Assembly: GCA_013822265.1 (NCBI GenBank)
Contig: PNKD01000018.1
Span: 1 to 48,068, forward strand
Source of the DNA: Leptothrix sp. (in: b-proteobacteria)
GTDB lineage: Bacteria > Pseudomonadota > Gammaproteobacteria > Burkholderiales > Burkholderiaceae_C
Direction: 5' to 3'
DNA: 48,068 nucleotides
Position 1 is the first letter of the stretch. Each line of letters starts with the position of its first letter. Below are positions 15,947-26,802 of this stretch, piece after piece. The translations under genes and the position numbers were made by a program. The notes beneath the pieces were generated by a model. It saw only the letters and a program-made list of their open reading frames with translations, had not been told where the DNA came from and ran no database searches.

Positions 15947-18721
15947 TCAGGGCGTGATCAGCACACGCCCGTAGAGCGCCGGCAGCGCCAGCACCAGCTG
16001 GCCATCGACCACCTGCGGTGCGGCCATCGCACCCGCCGATGCCTCGCCCCCCGGCACCAGCACGTCACGCAGCCTCGACGCCGGCAGGTCGGCAGGCAGC
16101 GCCACCCGCACCGTCCGCGGCGTGGTGGCGTTGTTGGTCGCCGTGATGGCCCATTGCGCGCCCAGGCGGCGAGCCAGCACGATGACGTGGGGGTCGGTGT
16201 GCAGGGGCGCGTCGAGGCTGCCGCGGCGCAGCACCGCATGCCGGTTGCGCATCGCGATGAGCCGGCGGAACTCGGCCAGCAGCGCGGTGTCGGGGCGGCC
16301 GCCCTCGTCGGCCCAGGGGTAGGTGGCGCGGTTGTAGGGGTCGTCGCCGCCGGTCACGCCGACCTCGTCGCCGTAGTAGACCGTCGGCGCGCCCGGGTAG
16401 GTCATCTGGAACAGCACCGCCAGCTTCAGGCGCTGCTTGGCCAGCGCGATGAGCGCGGGGTCGCGCGTGTCGTCGTGCCAGCCGAACTGGTGCAGCGCGC
16501 GCGCCTGGTCGTGGCTGGAGAGCAGGTTCATCAGCGCATATAGCGCCTGCGGCGGGTAGGCCTCGCGCAGGTGCTCGAGGTGCCCGTACAGCGCCGCGCC
16601 GTCGCCGCCGGCCGCGTAGCCGAGCACGGCGTTGCGGAAGACGTAGTTCATCGTGCTGTCGAACATGTCGCCGAGGAAGTACTTGCTGGCGTCGAACCAG
16701 GTCTCGGCCACCGTCAGCGCGTCGGGCTTGTGGGCCTTGATGGCGCTGCGCCACTCGCGCCAGAAGCCGTCGGGCACCCAGGGTGCGACATCCATGCGCC
16801 AGCCGCTGGCGCCGCGGTCGAGCCAGAGCTTCATCACCGCGTCCTGGTCGCGGTAGAAAAAGTCGCGCACGCCGGCGTGGTTCTTGTCCAGCTCGGGCAG
16901 GTCGGTCACGCCCACCCAGCCCTTGAACTGCTTGTCGGCATCGGCCTGCTTGTGGTCGAAGCTGTACCAGCCGGCATAGGGTGAGGCCGGGTTGATGCGG
17001 CCGCCCTGGAACGCGCCCTGGCTGCCATGGTTGCCGAAACGGTTGAAGTAGACCGAGTCGGCGCCGGTGTGGTTCAGGCTGGTGTCGGGGATGACACGCA
17101 GGCCGCGTTTGGCGGCCTCGCGCGTGAGGCGCTCGAAGTCGGCATTGCTGCCGAACGCGGGGTCGATCTCACGGTAGTCGGCGGTGTCGTACTTGTGGTT
17201 GCTGGACGCCTTGAACACCGGCGTCATGTAGATGGTGTTGGCGCCGAGCCCGCGGATGTAGTCGAGCTTGTCGATCAGCCCGGCGAGGTCGCCGCCGAAG
17301 AAGTCGTTGTTGTGGTGGGCGTCGCTGCCGTCGCCGCTGCCGGGGCGGTAGGGTTTGTGGTTCCAGTCGGCATGTTTCTCCACCGTGTGCTGGTGGTAGC
17401 GGTCGACACCCGGCTTGGGGTCGTTGGTCTTGTCGCCATTGCGGAAGCGCTCGGGGAAGACGTAGTAGTAGACGATGTCGGGTGCCCACTCGGGCACCTT
17501 GAAGGCGGGGTCGTGGATGGTCTGACGGAAGCGGCGGATGGTGCCGGTGGCGCGCGGCAGGTCGGCCACGGCAGCGCGACCGCCGGCGCCCTTCTCGCGC
17601 GTCCAGAACACCGCGTCGGCGTTGTTCTGCAGCGCGTAGGCCTTGCCGGCAATCTGCGCCTCGAACCAGTGCCCGTGCACGGCGATGTCGGTGTAGCGGA
17701 AGCGCGCGGTCCAGCGCTCGCGGTGGCCTTCGCTGGCCTTGACCATCGGCAGGCGCGCCAGCTCGGTGTAGCGCAGCACCTCCTGGTTGCCTTCGAGCAG
17801 GCGCTTCTCGACCACCAGCGTCAGGCGCTCGACACCGGGCAGCGCGTCGACGGTGTAGTCCACCGTGCTGCCCGCCGGCAGCGCGCCGAAGGGCGACTTG
17901 TGCGTCAAGGAGCGGCTGTCGAAACGCAGGCTCAGCGCCACCGGGTCGGTAACGCTGGCGACGGTCGGGTCGGCGAAGGTCCTGGGCCCGATGTCGATCT
18001 GCGGCTTGCCGCCCGGCCACGCCAGCCGCACGGTGTGCTTGCCGTCGAAGTCGAAGACGAAGTTGCCGGGGCCGTCGGCGATGGTGGTGGCCTCTTTCCA
18101 GCTGGCGTCGGCGACCTTGAACTCGTGGCGGCCGCTGGCCTTGAGGTTGAGGTAGTAGGCGTCGCAGCTGTACTGGAAGGCGTAGTCGTCCAGCGCCGCC
18201 CAGTTGTTCAGCGTGCCGCGCAGGAAGAGCACGGTGTCGCCCAGCGGGGCGGGTTCGGGGCAGGCTTGGAGGCTCAAGCGCGGGGCTCCTTGCGGCGGCA
18301 CGGCGACACGCAGGCGCCAGATGCCGGGGGCGAATCGATGGCGGATCTCGGCGCCGCGTCCTTGCAGCGGCAGCGTGCGTGCGGCGGGTGACGGCTCGGC
18401 CGCGGCGCCGGACGGCGTTTGGGCGGCGCCAAAATCGGCGTCGGCGCTCCAGCCTTCGTCGGCGAGCTTGAAGCTGTGTTCACCGGCCAGCCGCGTCACC
18501 AGTTCCCAGCGGTTGCAGGCCCAGATGAACTTCTGCGACTCGACGGCGTTCCAGCCGTTGAGCGTGCCGCGCAGGTAGAGCGTGCGGCCCTGCAGCGGGT
18601 CGGGCCGGCAGGCGGCTGCCGGCGGGCCTGCCGCCGCGCCGGCGGCCTGCGACGGCACCTGCACCATGGCGCCGATCGCCAGCGCCATCGCGGCGGGTAT
18701 GGAGAAGCCGTGCTGCCTCAT
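15947..18721 (-). CDS. Secreted GH13 alpha-amylase/neopullulanase-type enzyme with two N-terminal starch-module repeats
   Basis: The 924-residue enzyme has a Sec signal (about 1-28). Two repeats (46-98 and 161-217) share the patterns [20 protein letters not shown] and HSFKLAD/HEFKVAD, as in pullulanase-associated CBM domains. After a further beta-rich segment the GH13 barrel begins near 440 ([15 protein letters not shown]). It has nucleophile Asp644 (GWRMDVAP), acid/base Glu673 (VAETWFD) and Asp738 (SSHDQ). The layout points to hydrolysis of alpha-1,4 (perhaps also 1,6) linkages outside the cytoplasm. The start ATG overlaps the malG stop (ATGA), making it the last gene of the malKEFG operon. 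That directly ties secreted hydrolysis to maltodextrin uptake. An upstream in-frame extension would run into malG and is rejected. Confidence 0.92.
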   Translation of the reverse strand: MRQHGFSIPAAMALAIGAMVQVPSQAAGAAAGPPAAACRPDPLQGRTLYLRGTLNGWNAVESQKFIWACNRWELVTRLAGEHSFKLADEGWSADADFGAAQTPSGAAAEPSPAARTLPLQGRGAEIRHRFAPGIWRLRVAVPPQGAPRLSLQACPEPAPLGDTVLFLRGTLNNWAALDDYAFQYSCDAYYLNLKASGRHEFKVADASWKEATTIADGPGNFVFDFDGKHTVRLAWPGGKPQIDIGPRTFADPTVASVTDPVALSLRFDSRSLTHKSPFGALPAGSTVDYTVDALPGVERLTLVVEKRLLEGNQEVLRYTELARLPMVKASEGHRERWTARFRYTDIAVHGHWFEAQIAGKAYALQNNADAVFWTREKGAGGRAAVADLPRATGTIRRFRQTIHDPAFKVPEWAPDIVYYYVFPERFRNGDKTNDPKPGVDRYHQHTVEKHADWNHKPYRPGSGDGSDAHHNNDFFGGDLAGLIDKLDYIRGLGANTIYMTPVFKASSNHKYDTADYREIDPAFGSNADFERLTREAAKRGLRVIPDTSLNHTGADSVYFNRFGNHGSQGAFQGGRINPASPYAGWYSFDHKQADADKQFKGWVGVTDLPELDKNHAGVRDFFYRDQDAVMKLWLDRGASGWRMDVAPWVPDGFWREWRSAIKAHKPDALTVAETWFDASKYFLGDMFDSTMNYVFRNAVLGYAAGGDGAALYGHLEHLREAYPPQALYALMNLLSSHDQARALHQFGWHDDTRDPALIALAKQRLKLAVLFQMTYPGAPTVYYGDEVGVTGGDDPYNRATYPWADEGGRPDTALLAEFRRLIAMRNRHAVLRRGSLDAPLHTDPHVIVLARRLGAQWAITATNNATTPRTVRVALPADLPASRLRDVLVPGGEASAGAMAAPQVVDGQLVLALPALYGRVLITP

Positions 18722-19608
18722 CCCTTCACCCCCCCGGCCGTCAAGCCGCTCACGATCCAGCGCTGCGCCAGCAGGAAGACCAGCGTGATCGGCAACCCGC
18801 TCAGCACCGCTGCGGCGGCGAAGTCGCCCCACAGGTACTTCTGCTCGTAGAGGTAGAACTTGCTGCCCACGGCCAGCGTGAGGTTGGGCTCTTCACGCAG
18901 CAGGATCGACGCCACCGGGTACTCGATGATGGTGCCGATGAAGGCCAGCACGAAGACCACCATCAGGATGGGCACGGCCATCGGCAGCAGCACGAAGCGG
19001 AAGGCCTGCCAGTGCGTGGCGCCGTCGACCTTGGCGTTCTCCTCGATCTCCATCGGGATGGACTCGAAGTAGCCCTTGATGGTCCAGATGTGCATCGCCA
19101 CGCCGCCCATGTAGGCCACGATGAGGCCGGCGTGGGTCTCGATGCCCAGCCACGGCAGCCTGGTGCCTATGCCCTCGAAGATGGCGTAGATGGCGACCAG
19201 CGCCACCGCCACCGGGAACATCTGCAGCAGCAGCATGCTGTTGAGCACGGCCTGCTTGTGCGCGAACTTCATGCGCGCAAAGGCATAGGCGGCGGTGGTG
19301 CTGATGGCGACGATCAGCAGTGCCGAGATGGTGGCCACCTTGATGCTGTTCCACAGCCACAGCAGCACCGGAAACGGCGGCTGCACGATCTTGCCGTCGG
19401 CCTGCGTGACCGTCATGCCCAGTGCCAGCTGCCAGTGCTCGAAGCTGACCGTCGACGGGATCAGCGAGCCGGTGGCGAAGTTGCCCGGGCGCAGGCTGAT
19501 GCTGACCACGGCCAGCAGCGGGAACAGCGTGAAGGCCAGCAGCACCCACAGCGCCGCGTGGGCGGCGATCACGCGCCAGCGGGCGCCTTTGCCTGTGACG
19601 ATGGCCAT
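18718..19608 (-). CDS. malG: Maltose/maltodextrin ABC transporter permease MalG
   Basis: The 296-residue inner-membrane protein has six predicted helices, as in E. coli MalG (296 residues). The EAA loop contacting MalK reads [20 protein letters not shown] (about 190-209). The segment [19 protein letters not shown] and the C-terminal [22 protein letters not shown] are family features. The ATG at 19608 is preceded by GAGGTAA. It starts 4 bp after the malF stop and overlaps the downstream amylase gene by ATGA. Together with MalF it forms the translocation pore. Confidence 0.96.
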   Translation of the reverse strand: MAIVTGKGARWRVIAAHAALWVLLAFTLFPLLAVVSISLRPGNFATGSLIPSTVSFEHWQLALGMTVTQADGKIVQPPFPVLLWLWNSIKVATISALLIVAISTTAAYAFARMKFAHKQAVLNSMLLLQMFPVAVALVAIYAIFEGIGTRLPWLGIETHAGLIVAYMGGVAMHIWTIKGYFESIPMEIEENAKVDGATHWQAFRFVLLPMAVPILMVVFVLAFIGTIIEYPVASILLREEPNLTLAVGSKFYLYEQKYLWGDFAAAAVLSGLPITLVFLLAQRWIVSGLTAGGVKG

Positions 19609-19612
19609 CGCG

Positions 19613-21202
19613 TTACCTCTTCGCTTCTACACGTTGCGTGATCTTGAGTTGCACCAAGGCCATCACCGCCACCATGACGAAGATCAGCGTGCTGATGGCC
19701 GCGGCGAGGCCGAAGTTCTGGCCACTGTCGGTGAACGCGATGCGGTAGGTGTAGCTCACCAGGATGTCGGTGGTGCCGGCCGGCAGCCTGGTGTCGAGGT
19801 AGTCGGGCCGGCCGTCGGTCAGCAGCGAGATCAGCACGAAGTTGTTGAAGTTGAACGCGAAGGCGCTGATCAGCAGCGGCGTCAGCGGCTTGGCGATCAG
19901 CGGCGCGGTGATCTTGAAGAAGTTGGTCAGCGGGCCGGCGCCGGCGATCGCGCTGGCTTCATAGAGGTCGCTCGGTATCGCCTTGATGAGGCCCGCGCAC
20001 AGAATCATGATGTACGGATAGCCCAGCCAGGTGTTGACGATGAGGATCATCGTCTTGGCCAAGGTGGGGTCGGCGAACCAGGCCGGGCGCAGCCCGAAGA
20101 GCGCGTCGAGGATGGCGTTGATCTCGCCGAAGCTCTGGTTGAACAGGCCCTTGAAGACCAGGATGCTGATGAAGCCCGGCACCGCGTAGGGCAGGAACAG
20201 CAGCGTGCGGTACAGCGTGCGGTACTTCAGGCCCTGCCACTCCAGCAGCACGGCCAGCGTCATGCCCAGGGCAGTGCTGAAGAACACCGTGAGGCCGGCA
20301 AAGACCACCGTCCAGACGAAGATGCTGACGAAGGGGCCGCGAAAGTCGGCGTCGAGCAGCATGCGCGCGTAGTTCGCGAAGCCCACGCCGACCTTGAAGC
20401 CGGGTTGCATGCGCTCGCCGGCGGCGGTCTCGAAGAAGCCGGTGTCGCGGTTGGGGCGGTAGACCTCGCCGGTGGCCTGCTGCGTCAGGCTGCCGTCGGT
20501 GCCCGCCTTCCACAGCGGCTCGATGGGGCCGAATTGGCGCAGCCCGGCGTAGCGGATGACCTGGCCGTCGGGCAGCTGCAACTGCAGCGCAGCCAGGGCG
20601 CCGCGCCGCTGGATGACCTCGCGCAGGCCCAGCGGTGCGCCCAGCACCGTGGCGCCCAGCGGCGCCATCTTCACCGGCGCCGCGGGCGCGCCTTCGGCCA
20701 GTTGCAGCGGCGGCGACACCAGCGCCTGGCCCGCCTGGCCCTCGGCCGGCATCAGGTTCAGCCGCAGTGCCCCGCCCTCGGCATGCAGCGTGTAGGGGCG
20801 CGCGTGTTTTTCGTCGGCCACGGTCTGGTCGAGCAGGTAGCCGCGCGCCCGTTCGAAGTCGAGCAGGTTGTTCGACGAGTAGTTGGTCAAGCCTATCTGC
20901 ACCGTATAGAGCAGCGGAAAGGCCACGAACACCAGCATGCCGGCGACACCCGGGAAGAGGTACTTCCAGGCCACGCTCTGCGCCGTGCCGTAGACGTAGA
21001 TCGCACTGCCGCCCAGCGCCAGCACACCCACCGCAGCGAGCGGCTGCGCCGCGGTCCACAGCGCGAACACGAACCACAGCAGCGCCAAGGTGGCAAGGCC
21101 GACGATTGCGAATCCAAGTGGCCACCGCGGCACCGGCTTTGCCGGGCCGCTGGCGGCGCCCCCCGGGGGGGGAGCGCCGATGGCGCTTCGGGGGGGGGTC
21201 AT
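19613..21202 (-). CDS. malF: Maltose/maltodextrin ABC transporter permease MalF
   Basis: The 529-residue permease has the MalF layout. An N-terminal helix pair and helix near residues 80-105 precede a large periplasmic P2 loop (about 110-290), then a six-helix core with EAA loop [21 protein letters not shown]. coli MalF is 514 residues. The ATG overlaps the malE stop (ATGA). The first 22 or so residues (rich in Pro, Gly and Ala) are encoded by a C/G-tract repeat resembling an intergenic element of this genome. The conserved part starts near [10 protein letters not shown]. The extension may be real, but no internal ATG or good ribosome site offers a clear alternative. Confidence 0.95.
   Translation of the reverse strand: MTPPRSAIGAPPPGGAASGPAKPVPRWPLGFAIVGLATLALLWFVFALWTAAQPLAAVGVLALGGSAIYVYGTAQSVAWKYLFPGVAGMLVFVAFPLLYTVQIGLTNYSSNNLLDFERARGYLLDQTVADEKHARPYTLHAEGGALRLNLMPAEGQAGQALVSPPLQLAEGAPAAPVKMAPLGATVLGAPLGLREVIQRRGALAALQLQLPDGQVIRYAGLRQFGPIEPLWKAGTDGSLTQQATGEVYRPNRDTGFFETAAGERMQPGFKVGVGFANYARMLLDADFRGPFVSIFVWTVVFAGLTVFFSTALGMTLAVLLEWQGLKYRTLYRTLLFLPYAVPGFISILVFKGLFNQSFGEINAILDALFGLRPAWFADPTLAKTMILIVNTWLGYPYIMILCAGLIKAIPSDLYEASAIAGAGPLTNFFKITAPLIAKPLTPLLISAFAFNFNNFVLISLLTDGRPDYLDTRLPAGTTDILVSYTYRIAFTDSGQNFGLAAAISTLIFVMVAVMALVQLKITQRVEAKR
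21137..21202. repeat. C/G-tract element overlapping the malF start
   Basis: On the minus strand the malE stop/malF start runs into a C9 tract. Next come a GAAGCGCC-ATC-GGCGCT hairpin, a C7/G6 hairpin and GCCGCCAGCGGC. The layout resembles the element at 4265-4321. Such elements usually lie between genes; here it is translated as the malF N-terminus. Confidence 0.45.
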
Positions 21203-22372
21203 CTTGTCGTCATCCGCGCCGCGGCGCCATCGAGCGCGGCCTTCGGCGCCTGGCGCCCGTTGGTGATGGCCTCGAGCGCGGCGTCCATCGCGGGGAAGAA
21301 GCGCTGCATCTCGGGGATGTTGGGGATGGGCTCGCCGGCCTGCGCGTTGGCCATGGTGGCGACGATGTGCGGGTCGCCGGCCAGCTCGCGGAAGTAGGCC
21401 TTGTTGGCCGGCGTGCCCAGCGGCACGTCGGCCGAGATGGTCTTCAGGCTTTCGACCTTGAGCAGGTGGTGCTCGATGAACTCGCGCGCCACGTCCTTGA
21501 GCTTGCTGGGCGCGGCGATCATGCAGCCGAGCACGCCGACGAAGGCCTTGCTGGGCTGGCCCGGCACCACCGCCGGTATCGCCGCGACGCCGAAGTCGAT
21601 GCCGCTCTTCTTGGCGTTGTCCCAGGCCCAGGGGCCGCTGATCATCATCGCCACCTGGCCCTGGTTGAAGGCGGCCTCCATCTGGGCGTAGCGCGCGCCC
21701 TGGGGCATGTAGCCGCCCTTGACCAGCTTGTCCAGCATCAGCGCGCCGGCCAGCGCGCCGGGGTGATTGACGCCCACCTGCGCCGCGTTCAGCTCACCGC
21801 CGGCCGTGCGGCCGAAGACGAAGCCGCCGGGCCCGGCCAGCAGCGGCCAGGTGAAGAAGGACTTGTTGTAGTCCCACAGGATGGCGCTCTTGCCCTGCGG
21901 CTTGAGTTGCCGGTCGAGCGCCATCACGGCGTCGAAGGTGGCTGGCGGCGTGGCCACCAGCGCCTTGTTGTAGATGAGGCCGATGGCCTCGATGCTGATC
22001 GGGTAGCCCCAGACCTGGCCCTTGTAGGTGAAGGCCTTCCAGGCCGAGCCTTCGATCTCGTCGCGCACGCGCCGCGGCGGCTTCACCGGCACGATGAGGC
22101 CGCTCTTGGCCCATTCGCCGGCGCGGTCGTGCGGCCAGCAGAAGACATCCGGGCCCTTGCCCGCGGCGGCGGCGGCGGTGAACTTGTCGGGCGCACCTTC
22201 GGGGTGCTGCACCACCACCTGCACGCCGCTGGCCCGGGTGAACGCATCCCCCACCTTCTGCAGGCCGTTGTAGCCCTTGTCGCCGTTGATCCACACCAGC
22301 AGGCGCAGCGGCGCCGCCTGGCCGGCGGCCATGGTGCTGCAGGCGGCCATCACGGCCGCAATCGCCAGCCGG

Positions 22373-22383
<11 letters not shown>
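21199..22383 (-). CDS. malE: Maltodextrin-binding periplasmic protein MalE
   Basis: The ATG at 22383 gives 394 residues, close to E. coli MalE (396), with a Sec signal ([23 protein letters not shown]). Family features are [18 protein letters not shown] at the mature start, then [43 protein letters not shown], and [20 protein letters not shown]. It delivers maltodextrins to MalFGK. The start overlaps the malK end by 11 bp and its stop overlaps malF by ATGA. A TTG six codons upstream is possible but adds nothing to the signal. No clear ribosome site is seen, consistent with coupling to malK translation. Confidence 0.95.
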
Positions 22384-23488
<1,105 letters not shown>

Positions 23489-23525
23489 GTGTTGTCTCCG
23501 CGCCGCGGGTGAACCTCCCCGGCTT

Positions 23526-23540
23526 TGTAGCCAATATACC
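23526..23540. promoter_or_regulatory. Operator-like site upstream of malK (degenerate copy)
   Basis: TGTAG-CCAAT-ATACC is one good half of the TGTAG-N5-CTACA palindrome. It ends 37 bp from the malK GTG. Alone it would be unconvincing; its distance equals that of the three other copies. Confidence 0.4.
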
Positions 23541-23636
23541 GGCGCAGTCGGGCCTGAACAATGCCCAATCACCCGGGCAAAGACGGTCGGAACCCTTTTG
23601 AATCAGTCACTTGGCACCAGCTACGGGAATGCCCGA

Positions 23637-23651
23637 TGTAGCATTACTACA
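23637..23651. promoter_or_regulatory. Operator-like palindrome upstream of malQ
   Basis: TGTAG-CATTA-CTACA is a perfect 5-bp inverted repeat with N5 spacer, 36 bp before the malQ ATG. It matches the site ahead of the second amylase gene. The divergent spacer 23489-23687 holds both this and the malK copy. Confidence 0.6.
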
Positions 23652-23687
23652 GGCGTGGATGCATCCGTCCACGATCGGAAGCGAGCC

Positions 23688-25295
23688 ATGAACCTGTCCG
23701 AACGCGCCAGCGGCGTGGTGTTGCATCCGACGTCGCTGCCCGGGCCGCACGGCATCGGCGACCTTGGCGACGAGGCCCGGCGTTTTGTCGACTGGCTGGC
23801 CAGCGGGGGCCAGCGCCTGTGGCAGATGCTGCCCCTGAACCCCATCGGCCCCGGCCACTCGCCCTATCAAAGTCCGTCGGCGTTCGCCGGCAGCGGGCTC
23901 ATGGTGGCCTTGCAGCCGCTGGTCGAGCGCGGCTGGCTGGAGGCCGCCGCCATCGCAGGCCCCCCCGACTTCGACGACGCCGGGGTCGACCACGACACCG
24001 TCATCCCCTGGCGCTGGGCGCGCCTGGCGCAGGCCGCCCAGGGCTTCAGGCAACACGCCAAGGCCGTCGACGCGGCCGACTTCGCCGCCTGGCAGGCCAG
24101 CGAGGCCGCCTGGCTGGACGACTGGGCCTTGTTCGCCGCACTGAAGGACGAACACGGCGGCCAGCCGTGGTGGGCCTGGGGCGAGGCGCTGGCGCGCCGC
24201 GACGCGGCGGCGCTGCAGGCCGCACGGCAACGGCTGGCCGACGGCATCGCCACCCACCGTTTCGTGCAGTGGTGTTTCGACCGCCAGCTCGCCGCGCTGC
24301 GGGCCCATGCCCACGCCGCGGGGGTGCGGCTGATGGGCGACCTGCCCATCTTCGTGGCCCACGACAGCGCCGATGTCTGGGCCCGGCCCGACCTGTTCTT
24401 TCTCGACGAACAGAACCAGCTCACGGTCGTCGCCGGGTGCCCGCCCGACGCCTACAGCGCCGACGGCCAGCGCTGGGGCAACCCGCTGTACCGCTGGAAC
24501 CGCATGCAGGCCGAAGGCTTTGCGTGGTGGCTGGCGCGTGTGCGGCGGGCGCTGGCGCAGCTCGACGTGTTTCGCATCGACCACTTCCGCGGCTTCGCCG
24601 CCTGCTGGGAGGTGCCGGCCGACAGCCCCACCGCGCGGCGCGGGCGCTGGGCGCCGGCGCCGGGCATGGCGCTGTTCTCGGCGATGGCGGCGCAGTTCGG
24701 CGCCAGCCACGGCCGGCTGCCCATCGTCGCCGAGGACCTGGGCACGATCACCCCCGACGTCATCGTGCTGCGCGACCACTTCGGCATTCCCGGCATGCGC
24801 ATCGTGCACGAGGCCTTCATGGGCGATGCCCGCCACGACTTCCTGCCGCACAACCACGTGCCCGCCTGCCTGGCCTACAGCAGCACGCACGACAGCGACA
24901 CCGTGCTGGGCTGGTGGCGGCAGGCGAGCGCCGCGCAACGCGCCTTTGCGGCCGAGTACCTGCAGGCCGGCGGGCCGGGCGGCACGGGCGACGGCCACGA
25001 CGTGCCGATGGCGCTGATCCGCGCCACCAGCCGATCGGTGGCCAACCTGGCCCTGTTCACCCTGCAGGACGTGCTGTCGCTGGACGGCCGCCACCGCATG
25101 AACCTGCCCGGCAGCAGCAGCGGCAACTGGCGCTGGCGCTTCGACTGGGGCATGGTAGGCGAGCAGGTGGCGCCAACGCTGGCACGCATCGCCGCCGCCA
25201 CCGGCCGCGGGCCGTTCGATGCACTCACAGCGCAGCCAGCCCCCCGCGCGGGCCCGACGTCGGCCGCCTCGGCGGCAGGCCGTCGCTTGACCTGA
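23688..25295 (+). CDS. malQ: 4-alpha-glucanotransferase (amylomaltase, GH77)
   Basis: The 535-residue cytoplasmic enzyme transfers glucan chains between maltodextrins and releases glucose. The N-terminal ERASGVVLHPTSLPGPHGIGD and SPYQSPSAFAG are signatures of short bacterial/plant-type amylomaltases. Catalytic residues are nucleophile Asp298 (FRIDHFRG), acid/base Glu349 (IVAEDLG) and Asp402 (STHDSD). The PGxP-type loop segment LPGPHGIGDLG is also present. The C-terminal 30 residues (Ala/Pro-rich) look like an untidy extension. The ATG at 23688 has GGAAG 7 bases upstream; upstream in-frame sequence lies in the promoter. It completes the pathway for sugars imported by MalEFGK. Confidence 0.95.
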   Translation: MNLSERASGVVLHPTSLPGPHGIGDLGDEARRFVDWLASGGQRLWQMLPLNPIGPGHSPYQSPSAFAGSGLMVALQPLVERGWLEAAAIAGPPDFDDAGVDHDTVIPWRWARLAQAAQGFRQHAKAVDAADFAAWQASEAAWLDDWALFAALKDEHGGQPWWAWGEALARRDAAALQAARQRLADGIATHRFVQWCFDRQLAALRAHAHAAGVRLMGDLPIFVAHDSADVWARPDLFFLDEQNQLTVVAGCPPDAYSADGQRWGNPLYRWNRMQAEGFAWWLARVRRALAQLDVFRIDHFRGFAACWEVPADSPTARRGRWAPAPGMALFSAMAAQFGASHGRLPIVAEDLGTITPDVIVLRDHFGIPGMRIVHEAFMGDARHDFLPHNHVPACLAYSSTHDSDTVLGWWRQASAAQRAFAAEYLQAGGPGGTGDGHDVPMALIRATSRSVANLALFTLQDVLSLDGRHRMNLPGSSSGNWRWRFDWGMVGEQVAPTLARIAAATGRGPFDALTAQPAPRAGPTSAASAAGRRLT

Positions 25296-25367
25296 CGCAG
25301 GGCTGCTCCAGCCCGCCCTCCTAGAATCGCGGCGGCCCGCAGGAGCGGGCGCCACCTTCGCTTGCCC

Positions 25368-26768
25368 ATGCCCCCGGCCCCACCCCAAGACGGCGCAGTG
25401 CCGCGCCGACTGATGCCGGTGCTGCTGACGGGCGTCTTCATGGCGGCGCTGGACACCGCCGTCATCGCCCCCGCGATTCCGGTGCTGGGCGCCGAGTTCG
25501 GCCTCGGCATCCGCGACGCCGGCCTGCTGATGGTGGCCTTCATCATGTTCTCGCTGCCCAGCACGGCACTGCTGGCCAACCTGGGCGACCGCCACGGCCG
25601 CCGGCCGGTGTTCCTGGCCAGCGTGGCGCTGTTTGCGCTGGGCTCGCTGGTCGTCGCGCTGAGCCCGAATTTCGCCGTGCTGCTGATCGGCCGTGCCATC
25701 CAGGGCATGGGCGGCGGCGGCATCATCCCCACCGCCAGCGCCGTCATCGGCGACGCGCTGCCGCTGGCGCAGCGCGGGCGGGCGCTGGGGCTCATCGGTG
25801 CCGTCTACGGCATGGCTTTCGTACTCGGCCCGCCCCTGGCCGCAATGCTGATGGTGGTGGCCAGCTGGCACTGGGTCTTCCTGCTCAACCTGCCCGTGGC
25901 GGCGGTGTTGCTGGTGATGGGCCGCCGCGCCTTGCCGGTGCAGCAGCGCAACGGCACGCTGCCGCAGCTGGATGTCGCCGGCATCGTGCTCGTGTTCGCG
26001 CTGCTGGCCTGCCTGGTGCTGGGCATCACGCGCACCGCCGACACGCTGGCCGGCGCGACGCTGTGGCCCGGCCTGCTGCTGGCCGCGGCGCTGCTGCTGC
26101 CCGCGCTGGTGGCGACGGAGCGCGCCGTCGAGCGCCGCGCCGGCCGGCCCATGATCCCGCTGGCGCTGTTTCGCAAGCGGCAGCTTCGCATCACCTACCT
26201 GCTCACTGCCGGCGCCGGTTTCGGCATGGGCGGCGTGATTTTCCTGACCTCGATCGCCACGCAGGCCCATGGTGTGGCGCATGCGCACGCCGGCTTCGTG
26301 CTGCTGCCCATGGTGCTGTGCTCGATGTTCGGTTCGGTAGGCGCTGGCCGGCTGCTCAACCGGCGGGGCGCGCGCAGCGTGATCCTGGCCGGCTTTGCGC
26401 TGCTGGGTGTGGGCTACGGCGCCGCGGCCGTGCCGGGCCTGGCGCTGTGGGGCTTCATTGCCGCCACCATGCCGGTGGGCCTGGGCGTGGGCGTGGTGGT
26501 GGGCGGCGCGCTGCGCACCATCGCCATCGACGAGGCGGCGCTCGAACAGCGCGGCGCCGCGCAGGGTCTGGTCAACATCTTCACCAGCGTGGGCACGCTG
26601 CTGTCGGCCACGGTGATCGGCGCGGTGGCCGACTTCGCCGGCGGCGGCGCCGACGGCCTGCGCCTGGCCTATGCCGGCGTGGCGGCGCTGATGGCGCTGA
26701 TGCTGCTGGCGGCGCTGGCGCTGCGCAGCGCGCACGAAGGCAACCCGGCGCTGAGCCACGGCCGCTGA
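25368..26768 (+). CDS. Major facilitator superfamily transporter (DHA-type)
   Basis: The 466-residue protein has 12-14 predicted helices. Motif A (GDRHGRRPV) follows helix 2, and motif C-like glycine-rich helix 5 is GLIGAVYGMAFVLGPPLAAM. The starting segment MAALDTAVIAPAIPVL is typical of DHA2-type drug:proton antiporters. The ATG at 25368 is chosen. It lies 72 bp after malQ on the same strand and may be cotranscribed, which leaves open a sugar-efflux or unrelated drug-efflux role. A perfect hairpin follows the stop. Confidence 0.85.
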   Translation: MPPAPPQDGAVPRRLMPVLLTGVFMAALDTAVIAPAIPVLGAEFGLGIRDAGLLMVAFIMFSLPSTALLANLGDRHGRRPVFLASVALFALGSLVVALSPNFAVLLIGRAIQGMGGGGIIPTASAVIGDALPLAQRGRALGLIGAVYGMAFVLGPPLAAMLMVVASWHWVFLLNLPVAAVLLVMGRRALPVQQRNGTLPQLDVAGIVLVFALLACLVLGITRTADTLAGATLWPGLLLAAALLLPALVATERAVERRAGRPMIPLALFRKRQLRITYLLTAGAGFGMGGVIFLTSIATQAHGVAHAHAGFVLLPMVLCSMFGSVGAGRLLNRRGARSVILAGFALLGVGYGAAAVPGLALWGFIAATMPVGLGVGVVVGGALRTIAIDEAALEQRGAAQGLVNIFTSVGTLLSATVIGAVADFAGGGADGLRLAYAGVAALMALMLLAALALRSAHEGNPALSHGR

Positions 26769-26769
26769 C

Positions 26770-26798
26770 GGCGGCCGCGCGACCCTGGCGCGGCCGCC
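26770..26798. terminator. Bidirectional hairpin between convergent MFS and amylase genes
   Basis: GGCGGCCGCGC (26770-26780) and GCGCGGCCGCC (26788-26798) form a perfect 11-bp stem with a 7-base loop. It fills the 34-bp gap between two convergent stops. No U tract is present on either strand. Confidence 0.6.
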
Positions 26799-26802
26799 GC
26801 GA

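Noticed and set aside
23607..26759. Open frame of 1050 codons on the minus strand
   Set aside because: It mirrors malQ and the MFS gene. Its Arg/His/Gln-rich composition is typical of antisense frames in high-GC DNA.
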